A stretch of 64,000 nucleotides of DNA from Chryseobacterium sp. CH21 (GCF_004119445.1 NZ_QICI01000050.1:62001-126000), one strand, 5' to 3'. Positions 46,648 through 57,560 are shown, counted from the first letter of the stretch. Notes: a model not told the origin generated them from the letters alone. Program-made: numbers and translations.

Positions 46648-49600
46648 TAATAATAATCTTTTTTATTATAGATACTTTCAGGAACTCCCATCTTGAATAT
46701 AAATTTGTAGGCGCGCTTTTCTGCCCAGTCCGTCATTGAATTTTTTAAAACAGTCCCGCTCATTTTTTTATTTACTTTAGAATCATAATACTGTGTAGAC
46801 CATCTGTTTGATAAATAATCTGCAGCGTGAAAGAACTCATGAAGTATTGTTTTTGCCAGTGCATAATTGGATAAGAAAGCCTTATTGTGATATTTTATTT
46901 CAATTTTCGCTGTAACGGCTCCATTACTTTCATTCACTCTTGTTGAAGTGGTTCCGGCCTCTTTTGCATTAAGATTAGAGATACTTTCTGTTACCAAAGG
47001 ATCACTATCTGCTTTATTCATGTCTGCCGTGAATAATACTTTAACCTGTTTTTTTATCCCGTTTACAGTGGTCATATTTTTTTCGGGTACTGCATCAGGG
47101 TTTTTAACTTTAGATCTGATCATATTATTTTCCTTGATCTGATGCTCATAATGGTTAAATACACTTGCACTAAGGCCTATGGCTGCACCTACCCAGAAAT
47201 TACCTCCAGCTAATTCTGCGCCAATACCTCCCATTACAAATCCTGTTGTCATATAAGCTCCTAAACTTCCTCCTAAATATTTTAAAGAGGCACTACCGGC
47301 CATACTCCCTAAGAATCCGCTTAGAAATCCACTTCCAAAACTTTCACCCTGAACAGCAGACTGTAAGGCTCCTGACAGACCATGTGCAATATGTTTTACA
47401 ACTCCTGCAAATTTACCTAAACTGCTGATGACTCCTGCGGCCTGAAAAGCTTCTCCAATACCATATGATATTACAGCGCTGGCATATGATATAATTAAAG
47501 ACTGTGCTAAACCTTCCAATGTCATTGGCTGGTTCATATAATAGCTTTGTATGGCATGAGATACAACAGCAATAACAGCAGGTACCCACCATATAAATTC
47601 ACCTGAAGGATCATTATACATCAAAGGATTATTCAATACATAGCCATATTTGTTATAGCTTTGGGTATTGTATGGATCCTGAATATTTTCATCCGCATTT
47701 AAAAATCTCCTCAGTAGCGGATCATACAATCTTCCGTTCATATGGATAATTCCCACTTCTGCAAAATGTTCGTGGCTGGTGTAGCCTCTGTCTATGAGTA
47801 ACGGAGTATTGGCTATAGTATTTTTATCTGTAATAATTGCTCCGTTTCCTAGCTGAAGATGAGTGAAATTCCCCCAGGCATCGAAATGTCTCTGTTCAAG
47901 TTTATTCCCTGCTTCATCACTGATGGCTAGAATACTTCCTAAATAATCTTTATGCAAGAACTTAAAAGATGCCGTATCATCATCAAAATTCTTCATGTAG
48001 ATGATATCGCTTTCATAAGGAGTTCCTGCAATATAAATGATATGTTTCTCTTTATTGTTTGTATTGTCCTTTACTACTTCGAAACTTCCGTTTTCACTAT
48101 AAATTTTAGTGAACTTTCCATCTCCGTCTGTACTGAAATTGCCACCATACGTCACTCTCTGTCTCATACTTGTTAATCCGTACTGGAAAGCTACATCTCC
48201 CTTTTCTCCGTCTATAAATACGGGATCATTATTCTCATTATAATTAACAGACTGGATGAGGTCATTGTTGTACGCCTGCATTCCTGAAGCATTAAGAGTC
48301 ATTCCTGTAGATTGATAGACTTTGGCGGTATTTTCATATTTTATAACACCTATCTGGTCATTTTCCAGTATTCTTCCTTTTGCATCATATACATTTCTGT
48401 TTAAAGGCTTTATTCCTGTTACAGGATCTGTCCAGCTTACTAAACGATTGTTGTCATCATAAGTAAATTTTTCAAGAATATTGAAATCTCCTAATGTGGT
48501 TCTGTCTGTCAGCTCATTTTTAATAGCATTGAAAGTATATTTAATATCTAAAATACCTGGTTTTATTTGGGACGAATGCTGGGTGCGGGATAGGAATCCA
48601 TTAGCGTCATAACTGTTAACAATAGTAGATTCACCTAGTTTGGCATTCACTACTTGCCCTTTAGCATCTGCTTCATTTAATTGCCAAAGAATTTTGCCTG
48701 TATTTTTATCTTTGATTTGATATAGCTCCCCATTCCAGCTGCTATATACATTTTCTATGGTGACTTTTGTCAGCATTCCGGAAGAATGGAGTTGTTTTTC
48801 ATATGAAATTACTCTCGCCTTATCATCGTATGTGATTCCCTTTTTAATAAAGTTTTTCCATTGCTTGTCTCATATGAGGAAAGCAATCTTCCTTGGGCAT
48901 CATATGTTACTCCTGAAGTGTATACATTTCCTTTAGAAGTTCCGGATCTTGTTGCCAGCCTTCCTTTAGAATCATAGGTAAAAGAAATTGTTTTATCTGT
49001 AGCCTGCCCATTATCAACAGTAGAAATTTCTCTTTGTGTAATTACCTGCCCTAAAGCATTAAATGTATATTCTTTGGTTCCTTTCGGACTTGTAATCTTT
49101 CTAATCTGGCCAAACCCGGTATATTCATACTTATAAATTCCATTGGAAGGATCATTGAATTCTGATTTTCTGCCCCAGGGATCATAAGACGTAGTTACAG
49201 TGTTTTGTGCATACTGTGCCTTGGTTTGCTTTCCTGCTGCATTGTAAGAAAACTGAATAGTCCCTCCTTTGTCGGTAGAAGAAGTAACATTTCCTAAAGC
49301 ATCGGTGATTTTAGTTGTGATCCTGCCATAATCTTCTGTATGGGTTTCTTTTACTGTTGTAATATTTCCTGTTACTACCGTTTCTGTAGATTTTCCGTTA
49401 GAAGAAATCGCTGTAGCTTTTGCAGGAAATACGGTATCATCATACTTAATGATATTCCATTTCACCGGCTCTATAGGCTCTATATCTTCAATAAGTGGTA
49501 ATAGGTAAGGTTCTGAGATACGTATTTTTCTTCCAAGCTTATCATAATTGGTTAGTACATGCGAATAGAAATTTTGTTTTAGATGCTTGGTAGAGACTTT

Positions 49601-52600
49601 ATATATCTGCCCCCATATTCCTGTGTAAGTTACTGTCTGGTCCCCATCTGATGATAACTCCGAAACCTTAGTTCCTCTTCCGCCATCTAATTTCTCATAC
49701 TGATAAGTTGTGGTTCCTTCAAGATTCGTTTTAGAAGTCATCAATTTTCCCCACTTATCATAGGTATTGGTCGTGAGATTATTATAGGGATCTTTTTCTG
49801 TGAGAACCTGCCCCCAGTCATTATAAGTAATATGAGTTTCCAGACCGATATTATCTGTTTTTTGATGACAAATTTGCCCTGATCATCATACTGTGCTTTT
49901 TCTACAAGAGTTTTGTCATCATATCCTGTCATGGATTTCTTTTGAGTAACATTTCCAAAATCATCATAGGTATATTCCTCAGTTACTGCATCCCCAAAAT
50001 CTGTCCCGGCAATGATCGTACTTGTTTTTAGTCTGTTATTTTCATAGGCGTAATGCTCAGCCATGATGTGAGTATCAGAATAGGCCTTTTTTCCTGAATT
50101 CTGGCAGACATACGGCCTACATAATAATCTTTTCCAATCCCACTGAGGTTATTTAGATACCCGAACTTGGTTGTGGTAATACCGAAACCTCCATTAACCT
50201 TAATCACACTTTGAGTAGGCAGATAATACTGTCCAAAAGTGAACGTATTTTCTGTAATGGTGTTTGTTAAAAAATCTTTTGATTTTGTATAATTAGGTAA
50301 TACAGCTTTTACGATTTTAGGTTTGTCGGTATCAGATACTGAAGTTACAACTTGCCCGTCAAGAAGCTTGTCAGATAGGTATCCTGTAGATTTAAAACTA
50401 AGCAGCTGGGTATTATTTTCAGAAATATCTGCCGGAAATACTAGGTTATCATTATTTGTTCTGATAGACCATTGCTTACTGATATTTCCATCATTAAGCG
50501 GGTCTGTTTCCGTTCCGTTCCATATCTTGGAATCTTCAAATCCATCTGCAAATACTGTGGAACGGGCTGTTTGATAAAACCCTATCATTCCTTTCCCCAG
50601 AAGATGGCCAATGAATTTTTTGTATTTAAAATCATTTTTTCTTCCATCCTGAGAGATTCTGTCAACCATGTAATAATTAGGATTCATTTTCAACTGAAAA
50701 TAAGGATACAGTAAACCAGATGGAGCGGTCTGTGAAGAGTCGTCTAACTGGCTGTATTTTATATCAGTATTGAATCCAGCCTGATAAATTCTGTTGATAA
50801 GTGAAGACTTTGTAACATCTTCAAAAACAATAGAAATTAATTTAGTTTTATGAGTGATATAAATTTTATTCTGCAAAATATGGTTTCCTACGATAGGTAT
50901 GTAATGCTCCCCATATCTGGAAAAATTTAAGGTTTCAATATTTTGGTTCAGTTCAACAGGGGTATAATCTGTAACAGATCTAAAGATTACTTTCCCGTCA
51001 GCATCCACACCATCACTGATCAGTCTGCTGATTCCAAAACTTGAATCAGGATTATTCCAGTCAAAAATACCATCTCTAGCCCATAGCTGTGATTCAAATA
51101 TCATGACATCAGACTTACCGTCATTGTTGGAGTCTAATGCAATATAACTTTTATTTGTCTGTCTCTTTTTTCTTGGAGGTCCTACTTTGCTGGGTTCAAA
51201 CCATACCAGGTTATCATAGTAGAAGTTTTTGAATCCAACACCATCGGACAGGTATAAATTCCACCCACTGCTTTCTGAACCATCAGGGGTGAGAAAATCT
51301 AATTTTTTATCACCATTAAAATCACCGGAAATAGTATGGTCTGTAATTCGGACATTATTTCCCGATCTGATTTCTTCAAACTGTTGCTCTCCCAGTTTCC
51401 ATATGTGATAGGTACCATCCTGACGGTATTCGAATATTTCAGATACCCCGTCTCCATCAAAGTCTGCTACCTTTACGATAGAATGTCTCTGTATTCTGTT
51501 GTAAAGGATTAATGTCTGATTGTTTTCAGGATTATAATAGAAATAAGAATTAAAAACCTCAACTTTTGTATTGGTAAGATAAGGGGAATATTGTGATAAG
51601 CTTAATTTGAAAAGCATTTGTGTAGTTCCGCTTCCTGTAAAATCACTATCATTAACCTGTGTAGTGGTAGAAAATATCTGACTTGGGTAGATTAATAAAT
51701 TGGGATCATTGGATAATATAGCCGGAACCACACCCATTGGTATGATAGACTCCCTGATCAGGTTCGGAGTAGGCTGGGACAGGTCATATTGTCTAAACTT
51801 AGTTGCGTATGTATCCTGATTGGTATGGATATCATTTACTTCAAGGGTATTTAAAACATCATAATCTAAGAAAACATTGTTATAGGTGGCCTTTCCGGCT
51901 GATGATTTTTCCCAACAACATTCGGGATCTGATATTTCACCTGGCTGCTATACCGATCCGAAACCAATGTTGTTTTATAAACGAAGTCAATTTTTTTATC
52001 TCCATTGAAGTCTCCGCCAACGATATCCCCTCTATTATCATACAGGTCATCAAAACGTTCTGCTTGGTATTCTTTACTCCCGGTTACCGTTGAATTTTCA
52101 TAATTAAAATAAATAGGGTTGGCAGTATCTCCGGCAGCATTTTTTTCTGTGATGGTATCTATCTGCTGGTAGTTGGATCCATTTTTTTTGTAAACAATTT
52201 CATATGATTTAAAGGGGTTTCCGTTAGATAAAACCGTAATACTGCTGAGGATTTTTTCCTGCAGAAAATTTACTGATTCTACATAAAAGGATTCTTTAAT
52301 ATCACGGGCTGTAGTAGTATTATAATTAAATGTGATTGTATTGAAATGATTTTTGTTCAAAATATCATTTCCTCCCCATTGCACAGATGAAAGTACCGCT
52401 ACGTTTTTATTTTGTAGATAGTTATACTGTATATAATTTCCATTTATGTCCCTCCATTTTACAATGTTATATTCCATAGGGGTTCTTGCTGCACTATTTC
52501 CCGGTGCTGTTGCTCCGTACCATAATTGAGAACCATCTTCCATTGTTACTTCCCAATATTCCGGCCCTTTCCATGTTTGACCAGCAATTGTTCCGACTGA

Positions 52601-53194
52601 TTTTATTTTTATATTGGAATAATTTTCAGTGACATATTGGGCACCATCTTTTCCGTATTCTCCGGATTTCAGAATAAGTCTTTGACCATTAAAACTATAA
52701 TAGTCAGAATAATCTAATTTGATGCCTTTTATTTTTCCGTCTCTGTCAATATTTCTTCCCGTTCTGGAAATAGAAGTAACCCCGGAAATATTCCATCCGT
52801 AACCTGCGATTCCATTTCCGGACCCACTGTTATAGATTAAATTAATTTGAGGTCCTGCATTTTTCACGCCCGGAGGAAGAGCAATAGGAAGATTGAAGCT
52901 TAACTGCCCGGAACCGCTCACATCAATATCGCCACGAGTATCATGGTATTTATTATTAGCTGTTTCTATGGTTTTCGGGATATTGTCAGCGCCAGCCTGA
53001 GAATCTGTTGGACCACCTGAATTGACAGGAGGATCTTTTTTAGAGGTAAGCGGGGCTGAAATGCCACTTTTACTTTTAACTATAAGTGACGATGAATTTT
53101 GCTCTGTATCTGACGTTCTGTTTTTTTCTTTTATACCTTGTGAAAAGAGAAAAACTGATCCAAACGAGAGTATCAGTGTTGAAAGAATTTTCAT
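46647..53194 (-). CDS. Giant SpvB/RHS-repeat protein with C-terminal HExxH metallopeptidase domain (frameshifted in this assembly)
   Basis: One gene of 2183 aa once four missing bases are restored (6548 + 4 = 6552): T5 51906-51910, T6 50087-50092, T6 49858-49863, T5 48841-48845. Order: signal peptide; SpvB-like domain (about 75-370) with GQLSFNLPIALPPG and GYGWNISGVTSISRTGR; FG-GAP/VCBS-type repeats (GDFNGDKKIDFVYK, ADFDGDGVSEIFEY); TcdB-like and YD/RHS repeats; RHS core with HKDYLGSILAISDEAG and YGYVLNNPLMYNDPSG; a Gly/Ala-rich hydrophobic stretch; variable C-terminus with HEFFHAADY (His2120, Glu2121, His2124) and a possible third ligand Glu2160 in WAEKRAYKF. Resembles TcB/TcC-type toxin cages that enclose a C-terminal effector, here probably a zinc protease. 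Confidence 0.9.
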
Positions 53195-53213
53195 GTTATT
53201 AGTTTATAAAAGG

Positions 53214-53675
53214 TTATCGTTTGGTAATGTTTTTACTGAAGATCCTTCCGTCTTTTAGTGTAAACCTAATGACATACACTCCCCATTCATAACCCGACAT
53301 GTTGATTTTAAGTTGCTTATTAAGAGCTGTGCTGTTTTGCTGCTGAAATTTCCAGTGGACAGTACTGTGCTGGTAAAGAGAGATAGATTCTATAAGGGCA
53401 TCTGTTTCATCCGTCCAGTCTATTGTAAGAAAATCATTAACAGGAACGGGGTAAAGCCTTATCTGTTTCCAGAATGCTTTTTCATCCATTGTCTGAGAAG
53501 TTTTGGATACCGCTGTCGTTTCTTTTAATAAATCTTTAGGCGTCGTTTTGCCATTTGCATTTGTTCCCCTGTATCTTTGATTTCCTGCTTCATCATATTT
53601 GAAATATACCTCAGTCTGAGAAAATCCCAAAAATCCTATGAATAGAGAAAATAAAGAGAATAATTTTATTTTCAT
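53214..53675 (-). CDS. Small secreted protein with type IX-like C-terminal tail, first gene of the RHS operon
   Basis: 153 aa. Signal peptide ending FLGFSQ; a lone YD-repeat-like phrase VYFKYDEAGNQRYRG; a linker; and a C-terminal about 75 residues like type IX sorting tails (LYPVPVNDFLTIDW ... GVYVIRFTLKDGRIFSKNITKR). It ends 19 bases before the RHS gene. The tail suggests secretion through the type IX system. It may help export or display the RHS protein, which itself lacks such a tail. Confidence 0.75.
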   Translation of the reverse strand: MKIKLFSLFSLFIGFLGFSQTEVYFKYDEAGNQRYRGTNANGKTTPKDLLKETTAVSKTSQTMDEKAFWKQIRLYPVPVNDFLTIDWTDETDALIESISLYQHSTVHWKFQQQNSTALNKQLKINMSGYEWGVYVIRFTLKDGRIFSKNITKR

Positions 53676-54007
53676 TTAGAATAAGTTATTTGTTTTCATT
53701 TGCGAATTTAGCAAAAAAATATCTTTTATTGGGTTGATAAGTATGATTTTTTACATGTATTATGGTGGATTTATTGAAAAATGATAAAATAACCTGAAGT
53801 GAAACGCAATTGTGTTGCTTAAAAAAGGTTCATTTGTAAATCATAATAAATATTGTTGAAGACAATTGAAACCGGAAAGAAATTCTTATGCTGTTTTGAT
53901 AAAACAGAAGCAAAGAAGAAGTGAAAGAGAGTAAAATGCAGCATATTTTTTAACTCAGAGCATGTAATTAATCCATTTTTTAATTAATTTTTTCAGGTAA
54001 GACAAAA
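53676..54007. other. Gene-free AT-rich region
   Basis: About 330 bases upstream of the RHS operon. I see no coding frame, and no consensus TAnnTTTG box on the minus strand. The RHS operon promoter is presumably here but not recognisable. Confidence 0.5.
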
Positions 54008-54046
54008 AAAGCAGTTACTTTACAATAAAGTAACTGCCTATTTTTT
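54008..54046 (-). terminator. Terminator of the DUF3472 gene
   Basis: Perfect 12-bp stem GCAGTTACTTTA (54011-54022) / TAAAGTAACTGC (54026-54037), loop CAA; on the minus strand followed by T7. Confidence 0.9.
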
Positions 54047-54060
54047 CTTAAATTATAATT

Positions 54061-55410
54061 TTAAGGAAGCGTTGAAAAATCGATGTTCGGGGTCTGCGTA
54101 GGTGCAGTTACAGAGAACGGTGTACCGGGAGCAACAATTGTATTAAAGAATCCTCCGTTTTGTAAAAAGAAAGCATTACCACTTGTTCCGCCCATTGCAT
54201 CTATTCTTTGTTGTGCATTATAGGTATTATCCACACTGAATTTAGCCCCTGAAACAGCCAACCAGTTGCCATCAGAAGTTCTTACCCATTGATTTTTGAA
54301 TTCCGCTTTTCTGCCCTGATATCCATTTTCGGGATTAAAGTTTTCAACAAAGCTGTAGAAGCTTTTAAGATAAGTACTGGTTTGAGGTCTTTTCCAGCTG
54401 GCTATCAGTTTCCATGTTGTAGCATCCGGTGAGAGAAACCAGGCTGTGAAATCTGTTTTTCCGGTGCCATCCGGTTCGCCTTTTAATAAGAATTTATAGG
54501 TTTGCCCTGCAACCCAGTTATACTTATAATAACTTTGCCCGCCAGAACCTTCGTTACCAAATTCTCCAATCGTTACTCCGGTACCGGCTCTGTTCAGAAT
54601 AATTTTGTGATCAGGTGGAATATTATTCGGATCATCGGTTTCAAACGGACTCCATACAGAGAATAAAATTCTTCTTTCCGTAGCAGAGTTCACCTGCATT
54701 CCAAAATAGCCCGCACTGAAGCCATTAGCCATAAAATAAGAGCCAATCTTATCTTCTCCCGCAGGTACTGTTACCTCGTTGTAATAATAACTTACATTGC
54801 TAGTAGTTGGAATTACATAATTCAGGTGGCAGGAAGGCCCTCTGCGTGCCCAGTAATAGTAAGAAGGATCATTACTGTAAACATTGGTTCCTGTAGAAGC
54901 TGCTCCGCTAAAAGTGACAGCTGTAACATCTGCAAAGTATCCCCCGGTTTTGGAAATACCCTGAAGATCTACTTTTACATACCCTGGAGTGGAAACGGTA
55001 AAATCTCCAACGGTATAATCTTTATAACCTGATCCGGTTAATGTAACATTTTTGGAAGTACCACCTACGGTTACTTTTACAACACTTGTGCCTGAAGGAA
55101 CGGAAGCTTTTAATCCAATGTTTAACGTTCCTGTATTGCTTACTCTGAAATAAGTGCTGATCATGGTATTGGAGTTCGTCCAGTTACCTAGATTAGTGGA
55201 GGTTATGACCTCGCTGGCACCCGAAGGTTTTACTGTTAAAAAAGAATTCCCGGCAACCGGAACACTGAAAGACGATGCTTTCTTTAATACTGAGGTATTT
55301 TTCTGTGCAGCAACAGTATCTTCTGTTGCCATAGTGTTTTCTGCACATGACTGAAAAACAAGTAATGCGGCAATACCCAGAAAAGTATCGGCTAATAATT
55401 TTAATCTCAT
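54061..55410 (-). CDS. DUF5077/DUF3472 lipoprotein
   Basis: 449 aa. Lipobox VFQSC. N-terminal carbohydrate-binding-like beta domain (about 45-175, DUF5077-like: SVPVAGNSFLTVKPSG) followed by a DUF3472 domain (about 180-410) with YYYWARRGPSCHLNY, YFGMQVNSATERRILFSVWSPFETDDP and NPENGYQGRKAEFKNQW. Probably a surface protein that handles glycans; the activity is unknown to me. Monocistronic, with its own terminator. Confidence 0.85.
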   Translation of the reverse strand: MRLKLLADTFLGIAALLVFQSCAENTMATEDTVAAQKNTSVLKKASSFSVPVAGNSFLTVKPSGASEVITSTNLGNWTNSNTMISTYFRVSNTGTLNIGLKASVPSGTSVVKVTVGGTSKNVTLTGSGYKDYTVGDFTVSTPGYVKVDLQGISKTGGYFADVTAVTFSGAASTGTNVYSNDPSYYYWARRGPSCHLNYVIPTTSNVSYYYNEVTVPAGEDKIGSYFMANGFSAGYFGMQVNSATERRILFSVWSPFETDDPNNIPPDHKIILNRAGTGVTIGEFGNEGSGGQSYYKYNWVAGQTYKFLLKGEPDGTGKTDFTAWFLSPDATTWKLIASWKRPQTSTYLKSFYSFVENFNPENGYQGRKAEFKNQWVRTSDGNWLAVSGAKFSVDNTYNAQQRIDAMGGTSGNAFFLQNGGFFNTIVAPGTPFSVTAPTQTPNIDFSTLP

Positions 55411-55685
55411 AATAGTATTTGTAAGGTGATTTGTTCTACTAAATTAAGTCTTAGCTATTAAATAAAAAATTAATTCCCATAATTTTGATTAATTTTTTTA
55501 TTTTTAAACAAATACACTACTTAAAAATGCATATTACTTTTATATCCTTTTTAAGCGAATGCATCATCACAGAGGTTATTCAGCGAAAGAGTCGCTCTTC
55601 TTTGCCTCTTTAAATGTTAGGATAAGAAAATTATTTCTTTGCGTTAAATAAGAGAAAGATTCCAAAAGAAAGTACGATATGTAAA
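55411..55685. other. Gene-free region left of the island boundary
   Basis: AT-rich, no gene. Contains CTTTGCGTTAAAT at about 55636-55648, also found just left of the tRNA-Phe repeat at about 45470. Confidence 0.45.
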
Positions 55686-55739
55686 AACAAAAAAACCTCT
55701 AAAATGAATTAGAGGTTTTAAAGTGGTTTCTCCAGGAAT
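55686..55739. repeat. 54-bp direct repeat, copy 2 (att site, truncated tRNA-Phe)
   Basis: All 54 bases equal 45515-45568. Beyond the repeat the tRNA sequence is lost, except that GATTTTCAAT (55753-55762), the anticodon-loop phrase of the tRNA, recurs at nearly the same distance (13 bases here, 17 in the tRNA). It is an att site or tRNA remnant, not a working tRNA. Confidence 0.9.
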
Positions 55740-55863
55740 ATCCCTTTATTCTGATTTTCAATGATTTAAAACTTTGTTTACTTTCGAGAGGGACAAAGTA
55801 GAGACAAAAAATAATAAATGAAATGTTTTTTGCCGATATTTGTTTAACTCTGTTTAGTAGACT

Positions 55864-56985
55864 ATGAAAGCAAAGATAAACAATTTTTACAATCTTCTCA
55901 ATGAATTTCGATACACCTTTCAACGAATTTTAAAGTCAAAACCTGAAAGCTATGATGATGAAATTTTATTATTAGAATCTATTTATTCAAATAATAAACA
56001 GCAATTTCCATTTGATATTAAGACAGCATTTGAGGACTTGTATACAGAAAATCCCGATAAAATGGAACTGATATTTTGGGATAAACTCAAAGAATCTTAC
56101 TACAATTACGAACAGTTTATAGAATTAGATTATCAGTATTTCCGAAATTCTGAATTGCCTACAGAATTTCAAGACCTATTCTATTATAGCAAATTGCTGT
56201 CCTATAATTATTTTGCCTATGTTTCTCGTATCTACTATTGGTATTATGGTAGAAAAAATGAAAGTCGAGGTGAAAAAAAACAAATTATAGTAGGATTTTT
56301 AAATGATTATAGTGAAAAAATTCCTGATTTAGATAATGACAATGCTACATTAAAAATTAGAAATTATTTTTCGTTTCATTTTGATATGGTAGAGAATTAC
56401 GTAAAATATATCTACGCAAAAAATGATTTCGTCCTTAAAATAACTAAATTTAAATCTTTGGAAAATGGGGATATAAATGGAAAAATTGAAAAGGTAGCAG
56501 ATAAATATTATTCTAAATTAGAAGAACTTGTAAACTACAAAGAGAATATTACAAAATTAGCATTGAATCTGAGATTTGAATATCCTGATTATTTACGTAG
56601 TAAAGATACGTTTGTAAAGAAAGCTGTTAAAAGCCAAGAAACTATAAAATTTCTTCATCCAGAAAATGTTTTTGATTCACTTTCGCCATATATTCATGAA
56701 GAATTTATCGAACCCTTGAGAAAACTAATCTTTGGTGAAAAAAATAATGTAGATAAGGAAATTACTTTTAGGGGGAGTTCTAATATGCTTGTCTATTTTT
56801 TCAAACAACTTTATGACGGTGGTCATCTAATTGCTGATAGCAAAGAGCAGATATCGGAGTGGATAATTAAAAATTTTATGTTTTACGATGAAGAGGATTA
56901 CAAAAAGTTTAAAAAAGATACTATTCAAAAAACTTTAATGAGAGATTGTAAGCCTCCCAAAAGAGAGGTTAAATATCTAATTTAA
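55864..56985 (+). CDS. Island protein with RteC-like C-terminus
   Basis: 373 aa, rich in Lys, Tyr, Phe and Asn. No membrane segment. The last about 75 residues (ITFRGSSNMLVYFFKQLYDGG, then HLIADSKEQISEWIIKNF) resemble the C-terminal domain of RteC-like proteins that regulate transfer of Bacteroides conjugative elements. The N-terminal 290 residues are not recognised. First gene inside the island, 124 bases from the att repeat; such genes commonly sit beside integrases in Bacteroidetes elements. It is flanked by GGGACAAA-type motifs in opposite orientation. Family call is tentative. Confidence 0.6.
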   Translation: MKAKINNFYNLLNEFRYTFQRILKSKPESYDDEILLLESIYSNNKQQFPFDIKTAFEDLYTENPDKMELIFWDKLKESYYNYEQFIELDYQYFRNSELPTEFQDLFYYSKLLSYNYFAYVSRIYYWYYGRKNESRGEKKQIIVGFLNDYSEKIPDLDNDNATLKIRNYFSFHFDMVENYVKYIYAKNDFVLKITKFKSLENGDINGKIEKVADKYYSKLEELVNYKENITKLALNLRFEYPDYLRSKDTFVKKAVKSQETIKFLHPENVFDSLSPYIHEEFIEPLRKLIFGEKNNVDKEITFRGSSNMLVYFFKQLYDGGHLIADSKEQISEWIIKNFMFYDEEDYKKFKKDTIQKTLMRDCKPPKREVKYLI

Positions 56986-57030
56986 TTTTTTTGAGTCCCT
57001 TTTTTGTCCCTATTTAAGTACAGGCATTGA

Positions 57031-57058
57031 TTGAGGATAATCGTATGAAGTATTTTTG
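57031..57058 (+). promoter_or_regulatory. Promoter of the excisionase-like gene
   Basis: TTG at 57031-57033, 17-base spacer, TATTTTTG at 57051-57058: matches the flavobacterial consensus. It decides for the ATG at 57084 over the upstream TTG at 57027, which would place the promoter inside the gene. Confidence 0.75.
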
Positions 57059-57083
57059 TAACATAATTTTAAACAACAATATC

Positions 57084-57383
57084 ATGCAACAAAAAAAATT
57101 CTTAGAGATTATCACTCAATTAGTGAGTGCCTTTCCGTCAGAAAATGAAACAGACGAGAAATTAGACTTATTACTTTCAAAATTAGAAAGTAAAGAAAAT
57201 GATTCTCACAAACCAGAGCAAGACGAACATATTTTGATTTCTGAGGTCTGTGAGCTTACCAAAAAAAAGAGAACAACTATTTGGCTTTGGAACAAAAAAG
57301 GTTTATTAAAGCCTATTGGTAAATCTGGTAAAAGCCCTATTTACAGAAGAAGTGATGTTTTGAATTATATTTATAATTCTTAA
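57084..57383 (+). CDS. Excisionase/MerR-like helix-turn-helix protein
   Basis: 99 aa from the ATG at 57084. N-terminal helical part (MQQKKFLEIITQLVSAF), acidic linker, then a MerR/excisionase-type winged HTH at about 50-99: ILISEVCELTKKKRTTIWLWNKKG followed by the wing LLKPIGKSGKSPIYRRSDVLNYI. In this setting it probably directs excision or represses element genes. A 16-bp palindrome and a hairpin lie just downstream. Confidence 0.85.
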   Translation: MQQKKFLEIITQLVSAFPSENETDEKLDLLLSKLESKENDSHKPEQDEHILISEVCELTKKKRTTIWLWNKKGLLKPIGKSGKSPIYRRSDVLNYIYNS

Positions 57384-57424
57384 AAATAACAAACTGAATA
57401 ACTTTTTCAAGTAAAATTACTTTC

Positions 57425-57473
57425 TAAACAGCGCTGTTTATCTTATATCAAAGTCTTATTTCCTAAAGACTTT
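57425..57473. promoter_or_regulatory. 16-bp perfect palindrome and adjacent hairpin
   Basis: TAAACAGCGCTGTTTA (57425-57440) is a perfect palindrome, suitable as an operator or replication/nick-site element. It is followed by a hairpin AAAGTCTT (57450-57457) / AAGACTTT (57466-57473), perhaps the terminator of the excisionase-like gene. Both lie between it and the primase-like gene. Confidence 0.55.
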
Positions 57474-57560
57474 TAAAAAACAAATTTTATCAAACAAGTA
57501 TTAATCCGCAGTGGAAATTCCTTTGCATGGTTTTCCATTGCCTAAAAATTAAAAAAACTT

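Noticed and set aside
46033..55410. RHS region as an integral part of the AEP-RT island
   Set aside because: Gene types and codon use match the core genome and the island repeat lies to its right. A separate insertion cannot be excluded, but there is no direct evidence for membership.
55686..55739. Second functional tRNA-Phe
   Set aside because: Only the 3' 16 bases and terminator are present; the D arm and 5' acceptor strand are absent.
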